Shown: positions 1-9,705 of the stretch, in pieces
Position numbering within the stretch: position 1 is the first letter of the stretch
Layout: the number at the start of each line of letters is the position of its first letter
Source: Puccinellia tenuiflora
Taxonomy: Eukaryota > Streptophyta > Magnoliopsida > Poales > Poaceae
Direction: 5' to 3'
Assembly: GCA_012064385.1 (NCBI GenBank)
Contig: QRDG01001368.1
Span: 1 to 64,000, forward strand
Length of the DNA stretch: 64,000 bases
Made by a program: the position numbers and the translations under genes
Notes under the pieces: generated by a model
What the model saw: only the letters and a program-made list of their open reading frames with translations
Told to the model about the DNA's origin: nothing
Databases searched by the model: none

Positions 1-655
1 GAGCTACCCTTTTGTTTGATTTCTTTGGGGCTTAGCTCGAGCTATCCAAAGATTCGTTTTTTTCTGCGGCGCGGGGACGTCTGTGTGATTTGGAGAAGAA
101 GATTGTACTAGCTCTCCTCTCATTTAAGCTCTGTCTTGATAGAATTCGCGTTGAAACGATGCAAGCTTTGTCGATTTGCTGAGATCAGGGCCGTGTAAGT
201 TTCAGGCTGTAACTGATGTATGTGCTCATGCGGGCAAGGAATCACTGCATATATTCTCTCTAATATTGTGCGAAAGCTTGTCATCTGTTTCAGTTTGACC
301 TTCTGAGTTCAGAGAAAGTATTTCACTCACCAGACTGCCAGAGCATCAACGTTATGATGTCACTGTTAGTCTTTGAGATTCTGGTCTCTTCAGTTTCTGA
401 ATCAAGGCCTCTAGACTAGAGCCTCAGCCTCATCTACACATGACAAAGCATTCAGAATACTGTGTGTTGTATTTCACTCATTAGCCCGGTACCTCTGTAT
501 ATCAAGGCTGAAAACCTGCTTATTGTCACCACTATCAGTGCTGCTATCCCACATAAGTGCGTAAATGTAATGTGGCCACTCGCTAACCACCATTTGGATA
601 CTTGACATACAGCCTGTATTTCCAGTTCTGTTGTCCTGCGGAAATGTTTGGGTTC

Positions 656-687
<32 letters not shown>

Positions 688-711
688 CTGATCTATTTCC
701 ATCATTTTCAG
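1..711 (+). other. Upstream part of mannosidase gene (probable intron 1 or 5' region)
   Basis: No coding exon could be placed here. The first exon I can read begins at 712 with one carried base, so an earlier exon must supply the signal peptide and the first two bases of the joining codon. I found no stretch ending in a suitable codon before a GT donor, so that exon probably lies before base 1. The only distinct structure is a TAG trinucleotide run at 656-687. Confidence 0.5.
656..687. repeat. (TAG)n microsatellite
   Basis: About ten uninterrupted TAG/GTA units lie 25 bp upstream of the first readable mannosidase exon. Read on the minus strand they give a poly-leucine run, which is not a real protein. 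Confidence 0.95.
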
Positions 712-3700
712 GTTTTATCATGCTTATGACAACTACATGGCGTATGCATTCCCTGTATGTTCGTCAGCTATTTCCAGATTTTTTTAAACAAAATTGGTTC
801 GGATGTTCAGTGACAATCTAATGTTTCGTGTGATGATCCCTTTTCAGCATGATGAACTGAAGCCTCTTACTAAAAGCTTCACTGACTCCCTCAGTGAGCT
901 TGGCAACCTAAATGTATAAATGTATCGACAAATTTACAGTTCCCTGTTAACATCATGACTCACAAAAGATACCAGGGCATAATATCAACTCGTTGTTCCT
1001 TCTTGTAGCTTCAACATTTACCACATGATTATAATGGATCGGCATTGACACTAGTTGAGTCATTATCAAGGTACACTTAATGAAGTTTTGAGTTAATTAT
1101 CACATTGTTTCTTCAAAGGGCACTTGTATTCGTAAGATCGATAGGTAATACCGCTCTGTTTTGGCTCATGCAGTCTTGTTGTCTTAGGTAACTTCACAGA
1201 ATTCGAGAGAGGGGTTAGCTGGCTTTCAGAGAACCTAGTATTTGATGTTGACGCTCGGGTTAACCTTTTCGAGGTAATGGCATTTGAGTTTTATCACAGT
1301 TATAACAGAATAATGTTGGAGCAACACTTTCTCACACTTTCCCCCTCCCCTTTTCATGCCTTCTTTCCTTTTTATCCAGTGTAACATAAGACTTCTTGGG
1401 GGGCTTATTTCTGCTCATATTCTTGCAAAGGACTACAACAGTCAGCATAAAGATGGAGTGTATCAGGACCAATTGCTACATCTTGCTGAAAATTTAGGCA
1501 CCCGGTTTCTGCCAGCATTTGAGACCCCTACTGGATTGCCGTATGCATGGATCAATCTTAAGGTCCATTCACAAACTTTTGACCTTTCTGATTCCGTGGT
1601 AGTAAACCTCTACAAGCATATTTGTTTCTAGACAAAATAGTACTGATAGATTACAGTCTTATATTTATGTGAGGTTGTAAGGCCACTTAAGATAACTTCA
1701 TCTGGATATTTTGTGTGACTCCATTGGTATTTTCAAGCTTAAACAAATCTAACTGAAAAGGAACTTGGCTGTAAATACAGAAAATAGACTTCTGGAGGAG
1801 GTTGCCAAATTTCTCTAAAAGCAGAGTACAACCTTACTCTCAGTGCTAAAGGGAACTATTTCTGGTTAATTCTCATTGTGTGCAATGTTAATAAAATTTA
1901 CTTGAGGATAACCATAACACTTCCTGCTAGAGCTTAGCAGCCCTAGCACAGAACATAAAGTGCCAATCCGCAGCTCGTGTATATTACAATCTTGCTAATC
2001 ATTGATTAGCATGGCTTTTGAGCTTGTATTTTGTTGATATCTCTCTGATACTATGACAATTTCTGCCAGTATGGAGTGATGGAGAACGAGACAACTGAAA
2101 CAAGTACATCAGGGTGTGGTGAGTGGCACCATATTCCTGTGTAAATTCGTTATTCTGCTGGGTATCTTGAATTTAGTTAAAATCATTGTTCTGCAGGTTC
2201 CCTTATCCTTGAAATGGGTGCATTGTCGCGTTTGACTGGTGATTCCAGATATGAAGCTGCAGCCCTCCGTGCTCTTCGTAAGCTATGGAGCATGAGAAGC
2301 TCATTAAATCTTGTAGGCTCAACACTTGATGTTTTGTCAGGCAAATGGATTGAATATTCATCAGGCATTGGTGCTGGTACTACTCCTTACACTAGCCCAT
2401 GTGATTAACTGACCGTGTGCTTGTGTGATGTGTCGATGTGTGGCATGTGTGTTCTGTATGAGCGTATATCATGTCAGATCTGTAGCATTGTTGTTGCTTT
2501 ATAACAAAATAATCTTTGATATTTCTTGTAATGTAATTTTCTCTAATTAGATAACACATGTGTTTGACTCATATTGGTATCTTGTACAACATGTTTGCAG
2601 GAGTTGATTCATTTTACGAGTATTTGATCAAGGCATACATTCTTTTCGGAAGTGATGAGTACTGGGATATGTTTCATTCCGCTTACCTTGCGGTGCAGAA
2701 GTATTTCCGCCATGGCCCATGGTACACCCTTTCTTCATGACATAATTATTCAAAATATTCCGTTTCATCCTAGTTACTTGTTATGCTTGTACTGAACAGA
2801 GATAACCATCTGGCTTGACAGGTATCATGAGGCTGATATCAGGACAGGCGAAGCAACACATTGGCAACTAACTAGCCTGCAGGCCTTCTGGCCTGGTGTT
2901 CAGGTTTGCTATACTATATTAATTGTTGATTTACTACCTTATTGGGGAATTTTGATTTCTTTATTATTTCCTTACTACTATCATCATCACCAGACACTAC
3001 TAGGAGATGTTGCTGCAGCAAATCTCTCACATCGTGAATTTTACAATGTATGGCAAAGGTTTGGTGTGCTTCCTGAAAGGTATTAATAATAACTTAAAGC
3101 GAAGATCCTCTTGCCCAAAAAAATCAATAGGAAAAAACGACTTATTAAGTGACTGTTAAAAAAAAGTAAGAATGGATGCACAAGAATGCTACCAAAACTT
3201 GCTTTCAGATTTACGCTATTTTTTTATTCATGCTTTGTACTTTGCAGGTATCTGTTAGACTATGGAATTCTGCATCCTACAGAGAAGTATTATCCTTTAC
3301 GTCCAGAGTTTGCTGAGTCTACGTTTTATCTGTATCAAGCAACTAAAGGTGTGATCGGCGACAACCCGCAAAAGTCAACATCTCTCACTAATTATGTTTA
3401 TTTAGGTTTCCAGTCCCCTTTGCATCAATATGTACTCCCTCTGTTCAAGAATAGATGTTGACATGGCCACAGTATTTTACGTGCAACTTTGATAGTCTGG
3501 GAATGGAGGAACGAAAATGTAGGGTACTGTATCTATTCCCAGATAGTTAACACACACAACCTTGTAGATCCTTGGTACCTGGAAGTAGGCGAAGCCATTG
3601 TTGGATCACTTAATTACTATACTAAAGTGGAAGGAGGTTTTGCTAGTGTCAGAGACGTTTCAACAATGAAACTTGAAGATCATCAACACAGCTTCTTTCT

Positions 3701-4766
3701 TTCGGAAACGTAAGCTGTTATTTTTTCCTATTGCTTCTTTAAAGTAATTCCCAGTAACGCTGCTCGTCGATAAATTTAATTGTTATTAACATGACAGTTG
3801 ATAACTCTTTCTGCAGGTGCAAATATCTTTTTCTTCTTTATGATGATTCATTCTTGAGGAACAAAAATTACATATTTACAACAGAGGGCCACCCCCTTCC
3901 AGTAAGGAGCACATGGCATGAAAAAACTCCTGGATTGGGTGTAACTAGCAATTGGACATTTGTCAAGGTGACCTCTCTTCCTTATGATTGGTTCCATATG
4001 GACTTTTATTGGAACACAATTTAGATAACCAAATGCTGGAAAACTCGCAGGTGAGCCCGAGCTCACCTGCACCCTCCGATTTCGCAAAATTCAAAAAATA
4101 GTAAAACTTTTCGAAAAAATCTGAAAAAATGGGGTGCATATGTATACAAGTTCTTCACATCCGTGCAAATTTTTAGAATAAAATGACATTCTATGCGCTC
4201 TGTGCAAAAAAGACAAAATAAGACATTGAAAACATGTGTATTCAAATTTTTTTCTGACAACTCGGGTTGTCTTTTTGCACAGACCATATGAAATATCATT
4301 TGATTATGATAATTTACACGAGTGTGAAGAACTTGTATACATATGCACCCAATTTTTTCCAGATTTTTTTCTTCATGTTTTACTATTTTTTGAATTTCGC
4401 GAGAAAAAAAGGGTGTAAGTGTGCCCGGGCACTGTTCGTCCGCACTCACCAAATGCTGTCCTAGTTCCTATCTGCACGAGCACTTTTCTTACTTGATTTG
4501 TACTGTCAATCGTAACGATATCGAGGACCTCTCCGCAGGACGACAACCAACCGATCCGTGCCAGTGCACTGTCATCGAAAGTTTGTCCAGAGACAATTTT
4601 CCGACAGAACGTTGGCTCCCCATGGGAGAGTGCGTGCCATGTACCTGACGTGTTCCCCGCCCACAGATGCAGGGCCGATGATGACTGTGGGATAGAGTCA
4701 GTTACATGCAAGAGGAGAACTTGCAGTACAGCTGGCTACTGCGGCTTGTGGCTGGCAGTTTATTAG
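712..4766 (+). CDS. EDEM-type class I alpha-mannosidase (GH47, MNS4/MNS5 group), 5' partial
   Basis: The family trims mannose from misfolded glycoproteins in the ER, marking them for ER-associated degradation. Fourteen exons join in phase: 712-754, 848-913, 1009-1070, 1174-1273, 1380-1562, 2070-2118, 2197-2376, 2601-2721, 2822-2903, 2994-3079, 3248-3348, 3568-3709, 3817-3967, 4539-4766, giving about 530 residues. GH47/EDEM landmarks in order are FYHAYDNYM, HDELKPL, LVESLSSLVVLGN, RLLGGLISAH, GVDSFYEYLIKAY (acidic active-site region), RPEFAEST (conserved Glu) and the TEGHPLPV calcium-binding loop. The last exon ends in a Cys-rich tail (DDDCGIESVTC, AGYCGLWLAVY, stop), which fits MNS5 best by memory. 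The N-terminal exon with the signal peptide is outside the window. The final intron carries a foldback MITE; retaining that intron would end the protein at a stop at 4021-4023. The family assignment is firm; MNS4 versus MNS5 is not. Confidence 0.92.
3433..3480. mobile_element. Possible truncated Stowaway MITE in mannosidase intron
   Basis: The intron between exons 11 and 12 contains TA followed by CTCCCTCTGTTCAAGAATAG, a Stowaway-type end. No matching inverted end is visible, so this is probably a remnant. Confidence 0.4.
4039..4447. mobile_element. Mutator-type foldback MITE in last mannosidase intron
   Basis: The two halves are long imperfect inverted repeats: the left arm has tgcaccc, then tcaaaaaatagtaaaac, then gggtgcatatgtatacaag, and the right arm repeats them in reverse complement. 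The 11-bp sequence ACCAAATGCTG lies immediately on both sides (4028-4038 and 4448-4458) and reads as a target-site duplication. TSD length and long TIRs suggest a Mutator-derived, non-coding element. Small ORFs inside are shadows of the inverted repeat. Confidence 0.8.
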
Positions 4767-5370
4767 TCAAGGTTGCTGGAGAGATACCATCCGTTCACAG
4801 CAAGATCAAATTAAGGTCAACACCTTGAAAATAGAGGGTGCCGGCACCGGCCTAACTTTGTACACTATAATAGTATCATAGGAAAATTGTGACATGTAAA
4901 CTGTCCAAGTTCACATGTACGGAGTATCAAATATTGATTTATGAGTTATTCCTGGCTGATCTGATTGCACAGGTCTCTCTTAAGATTCTGACAAGATAGG
5001 TTGTCAAACTGTTCACCGATACAAAATTTGTTATTAGAGTCGTTTTTTCTCCTCCAATTAAAGGCAATAATTGTTATTAATACACACTTTTGGAGTCGGT
5101 TTTGAAACCCGACTCAGAAAATCCACCCTATGTCGGTTTTGCTTCATCACCTGACCGTTGAAGATGACCATGATAAGGAATTAACGGTAGGGTAGGAGAA
5201 GAGAAACCAAGACACCACTAGCTCCCAACATCGCCACGAAGGTGGTTGTGGTAGACGATGGGGCATCGGCGTGACACATGCGCACCCATCGCCATTGAGT
5301 ATCACCTGCTCAACAATTATGTTGTGACACATCACGTCTTCATCATATCACAGGTGTACTAGGTGGATCT
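4767..5370. other. Mannosidase 3' region and intergenic DNA
   Basis: This follows the mannosidase stop codon. The first few hundred bases probably contain the 3' UTR. I see no gene, RNA or clear transposon end here. Confidence 0.5.
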
Positions 5371-5728
5371 ACATCGTTAGAGCATCTCCAATAGGTAATG
5401 AAAAATAGCAGTTTAAAAACTGTTTGGTATAAAATCTACATCACCAAAAACGTGATTTTTATGTCATTCAAAGTGTCCAACTCTAACAGATGATTTACGG
5501 CACGAGGTCCTCAACGGATGATGTAAAAAATAGGGCAGCTGCACATATTTCGTATTAAAACTTTGTCCAATCATATACAATTAACATAAAATCCATATTT
5601 AAACCACAAATAAAGTGCATGACACCAACATAATCCACACAAACATAGTGCATAAACAAAACTAAACAAAAGTGCGTATTAAAAACGATACTAGATAAAC
5701 CATAGTCACTCAAACTTTTACTTCTTTG

Positions 5729-6147
5729 GTTTATCCTGAACATGATGAGTATGCGTTTTGGCCATTCGGGATTCGCCGAAGGCGGGAGAGAGCGTCTCTG
5801 CTGCGGATTCTCAGATTCAATGACCAAGACCACCTGGATTGAGCTCGGTGATGGTTCATATAGATCTTCAGCTCATTCCCCTGCCTCATAGGCATCTGCC
5901 CACGCGATTGCTGGTTGGGCCGCTGGCTCTACGGTTGGCTAGATTGCGAGAGGCCCTGGAGGAGTACTATTGCAGGTGTTTCGAGTTCTCGCCGAACCCC
6001 CTGGCAGGCTCCAATTGTACTCTTCTGCATAACTATTGTGTTTTCTCGGTAGCTTATCTTATTTGTGTGCGATTAGTCAACTCTGAGAATTCTCAGGGTG
6101 AAGGTTGTAATGGTTATAATGTAATCTCTTATAATATCTAATACAGT
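5729..6147 (+). mobile_element. 5'-truncated LINE-like retroelement copy (element 1)
   Basis: This 419-bp segment matches, almost base for base, the last 410 bp of element 2 (8227-8636). It is flanked on both sides by the same 29-bp sequence beginning ccatagtcac and ending ttctttg (5700-5728 and 6148-6176), a long target-site duplication as expected from target-primed insertion. It encodes nothing recognisable and its poly(A) tail is nearly absent. Confidence 0.75.
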
Positions 6148-6176
6148 CCATAGTCACTCAAACTTTTACTTCTTTG

Positions 6177-8651
6177 ACATCGCTCTGACTTGACCCCGTG
6201 GCGACTGCCCTTGAGTGGCGAAACCCTCGACCCTTCCCTTTGCTACAGTGTCCGACCTCTCTCCTCCCCATCGCCGGCGGCCACGGTGGCCGGCGGTGAG
6301 GGGGAGGGGGGCTCGGAGGTGTACAGGTAGATCTATAGGTTGTGTTACTTTTCCAATAAATCCAGATCGAGTTTGTTGGGGATTCTTCCTTTTCTGCTTT
6401 TCCCTGTTCATGGTGGCTGGGGATATGAGCGGCGGAGGAGTACTCCCACTCAGATCTGATGTTAAGCTTTTGGATCCGGTGGCCCCCTGTTCGACAACTT
6501 CAATCTTCATCGGGGGTCTCAAGTTCTGATGTTGGGATTCTTCGGAGGATGCTGCGCTGGTCGGGTCTCGAGGTGCGACCTGCATCGATTTGTGGTGGTC
6601 CTCGTTCTGTGCCTGGAGGCCGATGTGGATCATCGATGCCGCTGCTGCTTCCTCTGGTTTGCAAGGCCTCGCCAGCCGGTGCGTGCTCGCTGCCCTGGCG
6701 GGTATATCCTTATGTCGAGGAAGATGATACAGAATCGAAGATGAGGCTCACCTCCATCCCCATCCTGGAGCCGAATTCCACCCATGGCAAGCTGTGCATC
6801 CTCCACCATGTCAACAAGGTCTGCGTACTCCTCTTCTTACATCCTGGTGATTTTTCCCTGGTGACCATCTACTCCAATGAGTTCAAGAAGAGGGGCAAAA
6901 ATCTGATAGAAATATCCTATGAGGGTGTGCACAGTCTGCTGATTCAGGCCTTGGAATCGCTTTTCCCGCTGGGTGCGCTTTTGTTGTGCAGTATTTTGCA
7001 GCTGAGTACGGTTGTTGCATCTTACCCTGCACATGAGGAAGGGGATTCCAACCTCTGGTGGCCGCCGGCGATGGGGAGGAGGGCTCGGAGGTGTACAGGT
7101 AGATCTATAGGTTGTGTTACTTTTCCAATAAATCCAGATCGAGTTTGTTGGGGATTCTTCCTTCTCTGCTTTTTCCTGTTCATGGTGGCTGGGGATATGA
7201 GCGGCGGAGGAGCACTCCCACTCAGATCTGATGTTAAGCTTTTGGATCCGGTGGCCCCCTGTTCGGCCACTTCAATCTTCACCGGGGGTCTCAAGTTCTG
7301 CTGTTGGGGTTCTTCGGAGGACGCTGCGCTGGTCGGGTCTCGAGGTGCGACCTGCACCGATTTGTGGTGGTCCTCGTTCTGTGCCTGGAGGCCGATGGGG
7401 ATCATCGGTGCCGCTGTTGCTTCCTCTGGTTTGCAAGGCCTCGCCAGTCGGTGCGTGCTCGCTGCCCTGGCGGTATATCCTTATGTCGAGGAAGATGATA
7501 CAGAATCGAAGATGAGGCTCGCCTCCATCCCCATCCTGGAGCCGAATTCCACCCATGGCAAGCTGTGCATCCTCCACCATGTCAGCAAGGTCTGCGTACT
7601 CCTTTTCTTACATCCTGGTGATTTTTCCCTAGTGACCATCTACTCCAATGAGTTCAAGAAGAGGGGCAAACATCTGATAGAAATATCCTGTGAGGGTGTG
7701 CACAGTCTGCTGATTCAGGCCTTGGAATCGCTTTTTCCGCTGGGTGCACTTTTGTTGTGCAGTATTTTGCAGCTAAGTACGGTATTGCAGCTTACCCTGC
7801 ACATGAGGAAGGGGATTCCAACCTCTGCTCCTCATTGTTCTACTCGACTCGATACTGCTACACGAGGTTCGTGCTGGGCAGATTGTTCTGGCCGCAGGTT
7901 TCCGGATGCAGCTATGTGGTTTCAGCTGTATACTTATGATCAGATTCTGGGAATCGTCTCCGGCCGGAAGAACATCTCCAGTAGCTATATGCAGCCTCTT
8001 TGCCTGGATATTTTTTGGTTTCTGCGGTGTGTCTTTGATCAAATTTCAGAAGCCAAATCGGGCTGGAAGAATATCTTCAAATGTTGTATGTGGACGCTTG
8101 TGCTTCTCCAACATTACTGGTGGTGGCGTCCTCGTGCTCACCGATCGTTGAGCACCTTTTCATCCTGTGAGTTTTATCGCTATTCGTCTGGTTGCAGCAC
8201 ATTGCATCTATTGAAGGCTACTGAACATGATGAGTATGCGTTTTGGTCATTCGGGATTCGCCGGAGGCGGGTGAGAGCGTCTCTGTTGCGGATTCTCAGA
8301 TTCAATGACCAAGACCCACCTAGATTGAGCTCGGTGATGGTTCATATAGATCTTCAGCTCATTCCCCTGCCTCATAGGCATCTGCCCACGCGATTGCTGG
8401 TTGGGCCGCTGGCTCTACGGTTGGCTAGATTGTGAGAGGCCCTGGAGGAGTACTATTGCAGGTGTTTCGAGTTCTCGCCGAACCCCCTGGCAGGCTCCAA
8501 TTGTACTCTTCTGCATAACCATTGTGTTTTCTCGGTAGCTTATCTTATTTGTGTGCGATTAGTCAACTCTGAGAATTCTCAGGGTGAAGGTTGTAATGGT
8601 TATAATGTAATCTGTTATAATATCTAATACAGCCTTTTCATGTTCAAAAAA
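6177..8651 (+). mobile_element. LINE-like non-autonomous retroelement with internal tandem duplication (element 2)
   Basis: The element ends at an A-run (8646-8654) and is flanked by the direct repeat aaacttttacttctttg (6160-6176 and 8652-8668). It has a C/T- and G-rich 5' leader, and its 3' 410 bp equals element 1. An open frame of 658 codons runs 6459-8435 but has no reverse transcriptase, endonuclease or other recognised domain, so the element is probably non-autonomous. About 770 bp are tandemly duplicated inside it. Family name unknown to me; LINE-like is inferred from the A-tail, long TSDs and 5' truncation of element 1. Confidence 0.65.
6285..7826 (+). repeat. Internal tandem duplication of about 770 bp in element 2
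   Basis: Copy 1 is roughly 6285-7056 and copy 2 roughly 7057-7826. The shared core starts at gggctcggaggtgtacagg (6309 and 7081) and ends at ggggattccaacctct. The copies differ by scattered substitutions and one or two small indels. A stretch of about 100 codons beginning at atgaggctc is open in the same frame in both copies. Confidence 0.85.
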
Positions 8652-8668
8652 AAACTTTTACTTCTTTG

Positions 8669-9127
8669 TTGATCTCCTGGTCACTATCGGTTCCAACATT
8701 GCTAGTCACATTGCTTTCCTTCTCTTCTTTGACAGCCTTTGAACCATCCATTGCAGCAGTACCCATGGCACCCATCTGTCCACCATAGCAGCAGCCGCGA
8801 TCGCCTTCTTCGAGCGTGCCAATGTCGACCCGAACACGTTGCGCAGAGTCTTGTCGGCACCGCCACCTCGCCCACGGCCGGCAGAGGCCTTCTTAATTTG
8901 CCCGACGGCGGTGGCTGGCCATGGAGGCGCAAATCCACCTCCTCTTGACCTCTTCCACGACCGGCGGCAGTGGAAGGAGCAGTCACGCCGACGATAGGAA
9001 TGGGGCAAGGCAGCCGCGGCGAGGGTGGGCAGCGTCGACATGGCGGTGGATCACCGTCGGGCAGCAGATCGTATGAGGTGAGCAGCGGATCGCATGAGGC
9101 ACGCGAGCAGGGCAAAGCAATATGCAA
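8669..9127 (-). pseudogene. Unrecognised GC-rich coding-like remnant at the insertion site
   Basis: The minus strand has overlapping open frames in a GC-rich block (8702-9127 and 8706-9041), Arg/Ala/Gly-rich with no recognised domain. A separate short frame starting MDGSKAVKEEKESN runs toward lower coordinates into the target sequence of elements 1 and 2. The block could be a captured host-gene fragment in the surrounding DNA transposon. No frame is long or conserved enough for me to call a gene. Confidence 0.25.
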
Positions 9128-9705
9128 CCTTCCGTCTGGCGGTTGGAGTCACACGCACGTCGTTTTGCGTTATAGGACACGGCTCCAATTGATGTATATT
9201 TGCATCCAGTAGCATAATCTGACGTACGAATTAAAGTACTACATCAACACCGAAACTAATAAGTTTGTACATGTGATATACCTAGACTATGATACATAGA
9301 CATTTAAGAGCAAAAATGTACATCACGATGTAGAAAAAATTAGCCAAAATATACATCACAGACAACTGTTGGAGACGTGTTTTTGCCTTTAGGTGATGTA
9401 AAAAAAACACTACAGCAGAAATACATTAGCATTAAATTTCGAAGCATTGCACAGTATAACTTGGAAAAGAGAGATGACTAATTAGTGTTGCAGCCTCGTA
9501 CCAACCGGCGTGCCCCATTACTAGGCACACACGAGAGCAGCCTAGTCACGCACCATTTGTAAAACGAGTCACCCAGCATATATGTTTACATGCTCACTAC
9601 AAAATTGATGCAGTACGACCACGGCAAAATCTAAGCCTACTTAACAGGGCAAAGAGTCAAAGAACATCTAGGAAGTTTCTAGCAAATTGATTCCAAGTTT
9701 CTATT
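9128..9705. other. Intergenic and NUA 3' flank
   Basis: This AT-rich stretch contains the possible right end of the surrounding DNA transposon (to about 9420) and then the probable 3' UTR of NUA, transcribed leftward from 9705. No further feature is visible. Confidence 0.5.

Larger units (their letters stand above)
5371..9420. mobile_element. Possible non-autonomous DNA transposon hosting later insertions
   Basis: The left end has gagcatctccaat followed by AT-rich sequence with repeated 'acatcac'/'gatgtaaaa' words. The right end, in reverse complement, has tttacatcacct and cgtctccaac with similar words. Such ends resemble Harbinger-like non-autonomous elements of Triticeae. I could not define exact termini or a TSD, so this is a weak inference from composition and end motifs. 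LINE-like insertions occupy 5729-8651. Confidence 0.3.

Noticed and set aside
452..721. Poly-leucine small protein
   Set aside because: Produced by the TAG microsatellite and overlapping the first readable mannosidase exon on the other strand.
3968..4023. Stop at 4023 as the normal end of the mannosidase
   Set aside because: An in-phase exon at 4539-4766 supplies the family's Cys-rich tail; the reading past 3967 runs through an intron donor.
6459..8435. 658-codon open frame as a host gene
   Set aside because: It spans a tandem duplication inside a retroelement with A-tail and TSD, and shows no known domain; described as part of the element.
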